Below are positions 36,201 through 46,124 of a stretch of 64,000 bases of DNA, in pieces; position 1 is the first letter of the stretch; each line of letters starts with the position of its first letter. Position numbers and translations under genes: made by a program. Origin of the DNA: Eucommia ulmoides (lineage: Eukaryota; Streptophyta; Magnoliopsida; Garryales; Eucommiaceae); contig CM028325.1 in NCBI GenBank assembly GCA_016647705.1, positions 31,352,474 through 31,416,473 on the forward strand, in the 5' to 3' direction. The notes beneath the pieces are model-generated. The model was not told the DNA's origin. It worked only from the letters and a program-made list of their open reading frames with translations, and searched no databases.

Positions 36201-36738
36201 CATTTTCTCCTCCTTCGAAATGTGAGCTCTCCTTCTAAAACTCCTCTATCTACCCTTAGATATACTCTAAGGGGCTCAAAATGCCAAGAGAGACCCGAAA
36301 ATAAGGGGGGATGAGAGCTTAAATAGGAAAAATATCTCAAAAATATCTAATCTGGCGCAGAGGCCACCACCTAGGTGGTGGGTATGTCGATTGGTTGATC
36401 ACCTCAGCGGTAAAGACAACGGTGGCCTTGGTTGACATTCTGCAGTTTTACAGTCGCAGTAGTAAACGTTCAGCAAGATCATGCCACTCTCTGCATTTTC
36501 ACCACCGCGGCGATGGGCTTCTTTCACAATATTGCCTCCGTGCTCATTTTTCCACCATTCTTCAACCGTTTTTGGTTCGATCTCATCGTTTTCACTCTAG
36601 TTTCCTATCATTTTGCCCCACATACCTGATTTATACAAAACATATAAAAACTAATTAAAATATAATAAAAATAACTATAAAAATACTCTAAAACTAACAA
36701 AATCAATTTGAAAATATGTAGGTAGATCATACTTATCA
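33271..36738 (-). mobile_element. Antisense non-autonomous gypsy derivative in Copia-3
   Basis: It is flanked by GTCAT on both sides (33266-33270 and 36739-36743), with TGCTA at the left end and TTATCA at the right. On the minus strand it has a full LTR (36738 to 35156) and then a degenerate tRNA-Asp type primer site (TCGCTGCCGGGGA, canonical GCGCCGTTGCCGGGGA) at about 35143-35155. Then comes an interior without gag-pol, holding a GGGAGGCAACCCAAGG-like motif (minus strand, near 34764) often seen in gypsy 3' regions. The expected second LTR at the left is missing apart from possibly TGCTA. It looks like a LARD-type element or a deletion derivative. Confidence 0.7.
35156..36738 (-). repeat. LTR of the antisense gypsy derivative, with internal duplication
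   Basis: 1583 bases. Related to the solo LTR at 31795-33112: both have the motifs TCGTATCCACAGG, TAGGCGA and AAGTCCCCCTC in the same order. The segment at about 35491-35690 is repeated at about 35691-35880 ('aagtccccctcaatgtctta' and 'gtgagtcttgccccaacgtc' occur twice), while the solo LTR has only one copy. Confidence 0.8.
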
Positions 36739-36743
36739 GTCAT

Positions 36744-38813
36744 GCTCCCAACTATTCCTCTTTAAGAGTATCTGGGTACACTTGTTTTATTCTCCGACCG
36801 AGAGTAGAACGTAGTAAGTTATCTTCTTGCTCTGCCATTTGTGTCTTCCTAGGCTATGGTGAGGGACAAAATGGATATCGTTGCTTTGATCCAGTTGCAC
36901 AAAAACTATATATGTCCCGTCATGTTGTGTGTCTTGAGCATATACTTTTTTTTCTCTATTCCTGCTAGTACACACAACTTGACAAAATCTTATCTCATTT
37001 CCATTGATCATTTATCTGATGACACAAATAGTTTATCTTCTCAAAACCCATGCATTACAGATATTGACCCATCTCATGCATCTCGATCTCATGTTGACAC
37101 TGGTAGCTCTATAGGTATTGATACTTCTAGCGTCTCCTCCCCTCCGATGGCCTACCAAGAATCTTCTCAGGTAGTGGATCCTCCTCCTTGCTATCCTCAG
37201 CGCATTCGTAAGTCCACTCATATACCAGATTTTGTTTACTCTTGCTATTCAAATTCTTTTGCTTCAGTTTTATCCTCTACTCACTGTCTCTCTAAGCCTT
37301 TATCCTATAAAGAGACAACGCTTGATCCTCTTTGGCAATAGGCCATGGCTGAAGAACTCTCAGCTTTATACAAGATGGATACATGGGATTTGGTACCTCT
37401 ACCTCTAGGTAAAAGTCCAATTAGTTCTCATTGGGTCTACAAAATTAAAACCAAGTCTGACGATTCAGTTGAGCGGTACAAAGCTTGTTTGGTTACCAAG
37501 GAATTTTTTCAGCAATATAGTATGGATTATGAGGAGACTTTTACTCCAGTTACAAAAATTATGATTGTTCGGACTCTTATTGCCGTTGCATCTGTTCGTT
37601 AGTGGCATATTTCTCAGATGGTTGTTAAAAATGCCTTCTTGAATGGCGATCTTCAAGAAGATATTTACATGACTTCTCCTTCGGGTGTTGCTCATAAGTC
37701 TGGAGAAGTTTGCAAACTCAAGAAAGCTCTATACGGCCTTAAACAGGCCCCTTGAGCCTGGTTTGAGAAGTTCTCTACGATGATTACTTCGCTTGGTTTT
37801 CACCCCAGTAATCATGATTCCGCTTTGTTTATAAAGTGTACCATTGTCGGCCGTATTCTACTATCTTTATATGTGGATGGCATTATTATTACTGGTGATG
37901 ATGTTGATGGGATTGCAATCTTGAAGTCAGAATTATCTCGTCAGTTTGAAATGAAGGACTTGAGGGCTTTACGCTACTTTCTGTGTATTAAAGTAGCATT
38001 TTCTCCAAAAGACTATCTTCTCTCTCTGTCTAAATATACAGTTGACATTCTTGAGTGTGCTCGTCTTTCTGATACTCGAACTGTTGATACTTCTCTAGAG
38101 GTGAATGTTCGCTACTCACTTTCCGATGGTGCCCCTTTGTCAGATCCTACATTATACCGTACTATTGTTGGTAATTTGGTCTATCTAACTATTACTCACC
38201 CGAACATTGCCCACGCTATTCATATCGTTAGCCAATCTGTCACTTCTCCTACTATAGTTCATTGAGCTGCTGTTCTTCGTATCCTTCGGTATCTTCGAGG
38301 TACCTTCTTTCAGAGTCTCTTACTTCCATCGACCTCGTCTTTGGAGTTACATGTCTATTTTGATGATGATTGGGCTAGTGATCCCATAGATTGTAAATCT
38401 TTCACAGGTTTTTGTGTATTTTTGGGTGATTCTCTTATTTCATAGAAGAGAAAAAAGCAGGCCGTTGTTTCTAAATCTTCCACAGAAGCTGAGTATAGTG
38501 CGATGGCATCCACTACCACCGAAATAGTTTGGTTGCGTTGGTTACTTACAGATATGGGTGTTTTTCTTTCTCATTGCACTCCCATGTATTGTGATAACAA
38601 GAGTACTATTCAGATTGCTCACAATTCAGTCTTTCATAAACGAACCAAGCACATAGAGATCTATTGTTATCTCACTCATCATCATCTTCAACATAGGACT
38701 ATTACTTTGCCTTTTGTGTCATCATCCATGCAAATTGCCGACTTGTTCACTAAATCGCATTCTATTTTGCACTTTCGATTTTTGGTTAGCAACATCGTGA
38801 GTTTGAGAAGGGA
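36744..38813 (+). pseudogene. Copia-3 C-terminal integrase, RT and RNase H
   Basis: Begins APNYSSLRVFGYTCF, continuing the interrupted integrase, with CVFLGYGEGQNGYRCFDP near 36845. RT starts at AEELSALYKMDTWDLVPLP (37345), with HWVYKIKTK, a TAG after TLIAVASVR (37600), [12 protein letters not shown] and [12 protein letters not shown]-stop. The catalytic YVDD is YVDG (37870-37881), removing an essential Asp. RNase H shows ILRYLRGT, KSSTEAEYSAMA and YCDNKSTIQIA near 38590. The frame ends just before the polypurine tract. Inactive through stops and the Asp loss. Confidence 0.92.
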
Positions 38814-39020
38814 TATTACAGTTAGTGCTTATTATTATTTAGTAAAGGTAGAATAGTCATTTACTTGTTTTCTAGGTTTTCCACTATACGATTATATATA
38901 AGTCTTTCTTTCCTAGGTTTTCTATTCAGTATTCTTGTATTCATTATTCAGAGATAATAAACCCTCGCCGTCGTTTCTCTTTTCTCTCTAGATTTTTCAT
39001 GTTATTCATTGATCTTCACA
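38814..39020 (+). repeat. Copia-3 3' LTR
   Basis: 207 bases, TATTACAGTTAGTG to GATCTTCACA, followed by the duplication AATTT. About 93-95% similar to the 5' LTR by eye. Confidence 0.9.
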
Positions 39021-39025
39021 AATTT

Positions 39026-39618
39026 CACTATATCTGAATTTTATAGATCTAGATTTTCTTGTTTAAATATAATATAGTTTCCCTACTTCTTCTCATCCAA
39101 ACCATGGCGTCTTCATTCGATTGTCACCCTCAAGCTTCGTTCTCACTTCGGGAATCGTTTCGGGAATGTCGCTTGGTCTTGCTCCTCATCTACTTCAGGT
39201 TTGTTTTATTCCTGATGTTTGTGGTGAGGAAACTTTTATTGGTTAAACTAATGAAATTTACAGAACTACTTTGTTTTTTATTTTGATTTTAGATATAGTG
39301 ACAAAGAGAAACTGATGGTTTGTAAATTCAGTTATCTGAGGTTTATTTTTTACTCTAAAAAATTTGACATATTTTTTGGTTTTTACAAATTTTTTATCAC
39401 AACCGTTTATTTGAATAATTTCTTTTCTCGGGCATGTCATTTTTGTTCTTCTTCCTTATGGGTGTTGTGAAGTTTAATCGATGCTCTTTTTGATTGTTGC
39501 GATGGGTTTGATATACAACATTGCTATGCAAATAAGGAATCACCAGCTCTTTCGCAACGACAGTTGAGAAAACTATTGATATGCTTCTTGGCAGTAATGT
39601 CTTCCATGTGCACCTAGC
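39026..39618. other. Unassigned sequence right of Copia-3
   Basis: Continues the pre-insertion sequence of 28346-29398. A frame from ATGGCGTCTTCATTCGATTG (39103) begins MASSFDCHPQASFSLRESFR and runs into intron-like sequence after 'acttcag' at about 39199. It could be a first exon of a lost host gene, but I recognise no family and see no supporting second exon. Confidence 0.25.
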
Positions 39619-39626
39619 TATAATGT

Positions 39627-39919
39627 CAGGGCTGGCAAAAGAGGTATTTACACGATGACACGACACGAGACCGACACGAAATTATCAAGTCTAGATTTTG
39701 CTTATCAGGTCTCGGGTCGTTATCGTGTCAGACCCGATAATCTGATAATAAATAGTGCAGGTTATCAGGTTGACCTGATAACCCAATAGGTTACATGATA
39801 AGACACGATAAGAATTTCGTGTATTCAGGTTACACGATAACCTGAGATCTAATAGATTACCCATTAATTTTATAAATTATTTTTACACCTCCAAATTATC
39901 AAATATTATAATTTAGTAC

Positions 39920-39957
<38 letters not shown>

Positions 39958-40531
39958 CATTTCCCTAACCCTACTCATTTAGTTATTTGATATTTGTTCT
40001 ACTGCCGTCCGCCGCTCACTTCGTTTTCTCTCCCTTCGTCGTTGCTCCACAAGACGACGACGACGACTGCCACTGTAAATGTAATTATGGATTTTTTTTT
40101 TCTTGTTTGATTTGTTTTGGTTGAACTAGTTTGTTTGGTTTTTTTTTTTTTTTTTTTAAATAAATTTTGTTAACATTGTGTCAACTTAACAGGTTAACAG
40201 GTCATTAACGTGTAATAGGTTAAAGTGTCAACTTAACAGGTTGACAGGTCATTAACGTATAATGGGTTAATGTGTAATGGGTAGGTTAATGTGTAATGGA
40301 AACCTATCAGGTCTTTTCGTGTCGTGTTTACCTGATAGGCTTCGTGTCATCATGTGACACAAAAAATTATTGTGCCGTGTCGTGTTGACACGATAATTTC
40401 GTGTCGTATTCGTGTTTGGGTAGTTTGACACGATAAGCTTATCGTGTCGTGTTCGTATTTGGGTTTTATCGTATTTCATGTTATCGTGTAATGACCTGTT
40501 ACACGACCTATTACTTGTTTTGCTAGCCCTA
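39627..40531. mobile_element. Non-autonomous hAT element with ACACGATAA subterminal repeats
   Basis: Terminal inverted repeats CAGGGCTGGCAAAA and TAGGGCTAGCAAAA (reverse complement of the right end) with a perfect 8-bp duplication TATAATGT (39619-39626 and 40532-40539) identify a hAT transposon. The 905-bp interior has no transposase. Both ends are packed with forms of ACACGATAA, GACACGA and CAGGTTA, probably transposase-binding sites, and the middle has a (TA)n run (39926-39953) and a GACGACGAC stretch near 40050. Confidence 0.9.
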
Positions 40532-40708
40532 TATAATGTGCCTCAACGGGTCTATATTTTTATTTTTATTTTCGGTAATGGGTTTTATGAATTAGGTTTT
40601 AAAAAGAAAATCCACTTTTTGTTTCACTTTTTCTCTGAGGCAATGATTTACATTTGGTGAATGTTGTTTTCTGTTGTTCTCCATTGGAGTCGATTGGAGT
40701 TAAATTTA

Positions 40709-40840
40709 GGGAAATTCTCCTAAAAGTTTCATCCCATAAAAACAGCACTTTATGGAGTTTTGTAATAGTGATTTTTTTACACATGAAATGATCCTTAAAA
40801 AGTTATTTTTGGAATCTTGGGACCTCTCAAAAAGTCTCCC
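40709..40840. mobile_element. 132-bp MULE-type MITE, copy 1
   Basis: It starts GGGAAATTCTCC and ends AAAAAGTCTCCC with a perfect 9-bp duplication TTAAATTTA (40700-40708 and 40841-40849). A 9-bp duplication is the mark of Mutator-like transposition. The terminal repeats are short and imperfect. A close relative with its own 9-bp duplication is at 51897-52029, and the ends match those of the 2.36-kb MULE at 46125. Confidence 0.9.
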
Positions 40841-40849
40841 TTAAATTTA

Positions 40850-43457
40850 TTTATTTATTTTTATTTTTTGTGAATTTGTGATTTTAGTTATTTTTTGAAG
40901 TACATATTGGAGTACGATTTGATTTTTTTCATTAAATAGAGCTAAGACGTGAAAATATTTGTTCAATTTCAAATCATTTGAAAAATCGACCCATGAAATT
41001 CAATTGCTTATTCGGTTAATTCAGTTATTCAGGATAAAATACATGCATTATAGGATATAAACATTTGTTAAAATATGAAATTTTTTTATTATTATTATTT
41101 GAGTTTTATTTTCTATCTATTTTTTTTCTTCTGGATTGGTTGTAATTTTTTGGATTGATTGTTTTGCTCAAGGGAAAAATGTTACATTGAGGTAAATGTG
41201 CTAAGATTAGAGTAGTTAGTATTGATTTTTCATTTTGATTTTGTATAAATATTGAGTTTTAGGCAAAATTGGATCTTTGTATTGGATCAATTAGAACTAT
41301 CTTTGGGGAAAAATGTGTTCATTTAAATTTCTTTAGTAGTAATGCAAGTTGATTTTGAAAAAATTAGAATTGTGTATTTTGTATGCACATCCAATAACGT
41401 AATTTTCATTTGTATTAAAAAAAAACATATTTTATATTATTGAGTGAATTCATGTTTATTGTGTTTTCATTTTTAAATTGTTGATTATTCAGTTACGTGT
41501 ACAAAATATAGTATTGAAATAATAAGATTCCGATAGGTGACACGCATTTTTTTTGCTTTCATTTTGTTTTGGTTAAATATATTAGTTTGTTGATTCCATT
41601 TTATAATTACTATTAAATTTAAAATAGTGTCTTTAGACACGAGTATATCCAATTATGAAATCAGATCATATCGAAAATTATTGATATTTCCTAATTAAAT
41701 TAGGAAATCAATTCTTATCAAATAAGAAATATTAATTCAAAATAAATTAAATTCTATGTGTATAAAAAATTATCATATTAATTCTTAAAGAATTAAAATA
41801 GAATTCAATTTAAATTTTGAATTATTCAAATTCCATATCAATTAAAATATTTCTAATATTAAATAGAAAATTATTTCACATTCCTAATATTGTTATCTCA
41901 TAAGAATCATTCGAATCTCGTTAGAATTAATTACAATTAATATAGAATCCAACTTAATTTTGAATTATTAAAAAAAATCATATCCATTAATATTATCTCA
42001 TAATAATAAATAGAAGTTTATAAAATATAATCTTTATTCAAATTACTCTTTAGAATAAAATTCTATAATCTATTAATTGTCGCATGATAATTAAAATAGA
42101 ATTTTTATTTAACCTATATTTTAATTAAAAATCTATGTCTATTAATCATTGTCCTAAGAATTAAAAAAGAATTAAAATTTTAATTAAATATTTAATTAAA
42201 AACTTTGTATATTAATTATTGCGTAATAATAATTAAAATAGAATTTTATGTAAAATCATATTTACCTAAAAATCTATGTCTATTAATTATTATCTAATAA
42301 TAATTAAAATAGACTTTTAAAAATAACATTTAACTAAATATGGGATAATTTCAAACTTAAATAATTAATAATAATCATTATCTATAAATTAATATCTAAT
42401 AATAATTTAACCATTTAATTAATTATGTATATTAATTATTGTGTAATTTAAACTATGTATATTAATTATTGTGCAATAATAATTAAAATGAACTTTTAAG
42501 TAAAATTATATTTAACTAAAAATCTATGTCTATTAATTATTATCTAATAATAATTAAAATAGACTTTTAAAAATAACGTTTAATTAAATATGGGATAATA
42601 TCAAACTTAAATATCATTATCTATAAATTAATATCTAATAATAATTGAAAAATATTAATTAAATGTTTAATTTAGGAATTTTAAATTTTAAATAAGACAC
42701 CAAATCTCATTTGATAGGATCGATGTTTCAAAAATAATTTTAAAAGATATCAAACTTGATATAGGCACAATTTAAAATACAAGTTAGTATGCCTAGTCAA
42801 CATTAAAGTATTCTTTCTAAATATCTGAAAGACCAAATCTACAGATTCTACGAAATCGCAAACAATTTGAATTCCGTTGGTTGACTAGTTCTCCCAATCA
42901 GTCAATTGTTTGAACTTGTTTTTCATATTTTCAAAATTCGGTTACGATCAGTTGATTAAATTTTCATATGAGTTGACTGATGTTTAACTAATTTAACCTT
43001 TTACACATGCAAGGTAGGTTCAAGGCACATAAATTCATATTAGCAAGCACATAAAACACTTAATCAAACGCACAAACAACATTTAATCACATGTTGACGT
43101 GCAGTGTTGCAGTGCATGATCTTAGTTTGGTTGACTTGAATTTACCTTCATAATATAAAAAAATAATTGTTCTTCAAACTATCTTCTTCATCATGTCTCT
43201 GAATTACATCATCTTGATCATTCATATTTTTGTTTTTGTACTTTAGATTTGTTATACATTCTTCTTCTTGATCTAACATAATTCTGACTAATACATTTAT
43301 ATATTGTCATCACATTTCAAACACAATATTAATCTAGACAAACATCCAAATTGATTAAATCATCAAAATCATCAAATCAAAAGTTGAATTCTTTAAGATT
43401 AATAATCTTCTTAATGTTAATATTTTTTTCTTCTGATAGATAAGGATGATAATTGTT
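40850..43457. repeat. Long AT-rich region with 250-bp tandem duplication
   Basis: No gene is visible in 2.6 kb. Between about 41640 and 42700 short words such as 'attaattatt', 'taataataattaaaatag' and 'aaaaatctatgtctattaat' recur. The block at about 42205-42420 is repeated at about 42455-42650 with few differences (period about 250). 42850-43440 is less repetitive and may be unique sequence. Confidence 0.6.
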
Positions 43458-45110
43458 GGTATCTAAAAATGGTTAACACCTCGAGTTGGTCCGGTCAGTG
43501 TTTACGTATATTTTTCTTGCTAAGATGGAGATGATGTGTCTTAGACACTGAGATCGAAAGATTGGTATTCTTCTGTCATTTCGTTGTCTAGAGTCATTTC
43601 CGTACAATCCGAACTTGGGCTCCAAGCTTGTACATGCACAAAGACCTACTGAGGTTGTGCCCAGTGAAGTTCTTTCAGTGTGAAAGTAAGGGTACGTTTG
43701 GTTGGAAGGATGAAAAATGAAGAGAAAAAATAAAATGAAAGGATAATATTTTTATTCATTATGAAAGGAAAATTATTTTTCCTAGTGTTGTTTGGTTGGG
43801 AAAGAAAATGAAAAGAGGAAAAATCATTCACTTTAATATAATTTACTATTTTGCCCTCATATATTACAAAAATAAATTATAAAAAAAAAATCTATTATTA
43901 AGGGTATAATTATAATTTTGATACCTTTAACCATTTTTCTTCCATTTTTCTCCCAAAATTGTGAGGGAAAAAAGTTATCTCGAAAATTGTGTTTTATCCA
44001 TTCTATTTTATTTTTCCTTCCATTTTCCATCTAACCAAACATGATTTTTTTTTTTTTTTTTCAGTTTCCATTTCGTTTTCATTTTCCATCCAATCAAACA
44101 CACCTTAAGAGCTCGGGAAAGAAAGGCAAATTTATGCTTCAAGTTGGCAGTTAAGCATTACTTGGGGCATTAAATGTCTGACTATTTATAGGAGAAAACC
44201 ACAATTAGCACTGCATAATTAGGGCCCTGAGTACAGTTAATTAAGGTAACTCGGCGCGTAGCCAATAGGAGGGCACGTGAGGAGATTAGTCCATTAGGCC
44301 TGGCCTTTCAGGCCATCCAAATGAGCCCATAGGCTGGCCTAAATAATTTAGGAGATTGAGCTCAGCCCATAGAAGTGATAAAGTCTTCTCTGGTGTAATA
44401 GGAGGTCTCTGGTCGGAGAGCTTTGGTCGGACACTAGCACAGACATCTTGGTAAAGAACCCCTCAACTGTAACTGTTGGGAAGAGATCGTTACTCTGAGC
44501 TCGGCAAGATCATAATAGGTTTTGTGTCAGGTCGACCAAGCAGAGGTAGCTCGGGAGCTCAGAGTTTAGTTAAACTCCCATAGGCCCTCATGTTGATGAT
44601 GATCGAGTATAGGTGGCTCAGGAGCTCGAGCTCGGCTAATTTGGTTGAATTTAGTGCTGACAAGCTTGGCCAAATTAGAAGGGTCTTCACATTGAAGGGC
44701 TCAGACACAAGGAGCTCGGAGCTCAGCCAACAGTCGACTTCAAAGGAGATAGGCGATAGTTTAGAGAAGATCATGAGGCCAGAGCTTGACTAGGTTATGA
44801 GGTCAGAGCTTAGTTAGGTCATGGGCCACCCTAAGCTCCGAGCTCAAAGCTTGGCCAAGTCATGGAAGACCCTGTGAGGATGTCACCCTGAGGTCAAAGC
44901 TCGGCTAGGTCAGAAGGTTGGAGCTCGGCAAGGAGGTTAATGGGTCCACTTGGTCCTCATTTACCCTCTGATCGGAACTCTGCAAAAATTCCACAAATAG
45001 ATCCCACGTTGTCATTCACATGTGAGGTGAATTTTAAAAAGGGTCAACCTAGCACACAGTGCTCACTGATGGGAACTCGGTGTTCAATAGATTTCCCCCC
45101 ACATCAACGA
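43458..45110. repeat. Decayed LTR-like region with short GAGCTCGG repeats
   Basis: It begins TGTTGGTATC and contains many degenerate copies of words like 'gagctcgg', 'cttggctaggtcatgaggtc' and 'cagagctc' between 44280 and 44940. Its composition is GC-richer than its surroundings. Such repeats are common in LTRs of large plant retroelements, but I found no partner LTR or target duplication, so the call is tentative. A Tourist-like MITE is nested at 43690-44105. Confidence 0.35.
43690..44105. mobile_element. Tourist-like MITE (PIF/Harbinger type)
   Basis: Terminal inverted repeats GGGTACGTTTGGTTGGA and AGGTGTGTTTGATTGGA (reverse complement of the right end) match at 13 of 17 positions and are flanked by TAA on both sides (43687-43689 and 44106-44108). 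TAA/TTA duplications and G-rich GTTTGG ends fit PIF/Harbinger MITEs. The 416-bp interior is A/T-rich with GGAAAATGAAAA-type repeats facing each other. Confidence 0.7.
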
Positions 45111-45220
45111 TAAAACTCTAAACGTGAGCACTATGAAATTACATAAATTTAAACTTTTGATTTTGCAACGTTACTACCTAAGACAAAAAGAGTGGAATGG
45201 AAATACAAGTGGATAACGTA

Positions 45221-46066
45221 GGCCCCATTTGGTAAACATTCCTATCCCAAAAATTCTCATTCTATTCTTAGATTTTTGGAATTTCTGTTTGGGTATAGCG
45301 TTTAGTAAAATTGTTTCTGTTCCCATTCCCATCCCAAAAGCTAGAATTGATTCTTGTTTTCTTAAGAGATTGAGAAACAAAAAAATTTCAATCCCAAAAA
45401 AGTCATCCCATCCCATTCTTTTCAGGTTTACGTTTTCTTCTTCATTTCACTATCGTCTTCTTCCTCTTCTCTTCTTCATTTTGCGATCGTCTGTTCAAGC
45501 CTCCATATCCAGCCATCGTCGTCCTCCTCCTCCTCCATCTTTCTTCTTCTTCAACTGTGTTCGTCGCCATCGTCTTCGCCCTGTCGCGTTTTTCGTCATC
45601 GTTGTTCTTCGTGTTTGTATGGTTCTTCGTCATTCGCTCGTCGTTTGCTCTTCTTCGTTGATTTTGCTTGTCGTCGTTGTTATTCTACGTCGTTCGCTCG
45701 TCTGCTTCTTGGTTCAAATTAGGGTTTCTATTTCGAAATTGAAATCGAAATCGGATTTCGATTGTCAAAATGGTTTCAATTTTCATTTCGCAATCGAAAT
45801 CGATTGGATTTCGATTTCAAAACGCAAATCGGATATCGATTGTCAAAATGGTTTCAATTTCGATTGGATGATGATTTCTTGATTGTAGTTTAGAGTTCTT
45901 CTTGATTTCTTGGATAAAAATCATTATCAAACGCGATTCTGTTCATAAATCAAAAAAAAAATTATTGTTACTAAACGTAATTCTATTCCCAAGAAGGAAA
46001 CAAAATTCTCATCTCATTCCCATCTCACTTCATGAGATGGGTACTAAACGATTGCCAAACGGGCCC
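45221..46066. mobile_element. Non-autonomous Harbinger-like element
   Basis: The ends GGCCCCATTTGGTAAACATT and GGGCCCGTTTGGCAATCGTT (reverse complement) match at about 16 of 20 positions, with GTA on both sides (45218-45220 and 46067-46069). The 846-bp interior has a 217-codon frame at 45229-45882 whose product is low-complexity Ser/Phe/Arg and not a known protein. Near 45730-45870 the words 'atcgaaatcggat' and 'ttgtcaaaatggtttcaatt' are repeated. The 3-bp duplication GTA is not the usual TWA, so the superfamily is uncertain. Confidence 0.65.
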
Positions 46067-46124
46067 GTAGGCAACATACACGTGGATCATTTCTATAGCT
46101 ATTTCCTTAAGTACATTAATTTTA

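Larger units (their letters stand above)
29399..39020 (+). mobile_element. Copia-3, Ty1/copia retrotransposon carrying two nested insertions
   Basis: It is bounded by 205/207-bp LTRs and a perfect target duplication AATTT (29394-29398 and 39021-39025). The primer site TGGTATCAAGAGC is at 29604 and the polypurine tract TGAGAAGGGA at about 38804-38813. Two antisense gypsy-type insertions sit in the integrase region (31795-33112 and 33271-36738). Removing them gives a normal copia of about 4.8 kb. The coding frame is broken by stops and frameshifts. Confidence 0.93.

Noticed and set aside
45229-45882. 217-codon frame as a real gene
   Set aside because: The product is low-complexity Phe/Ser/Arg and basic repeats, it spans the terminal repeat of a DNA element, and no domain is recognisable.
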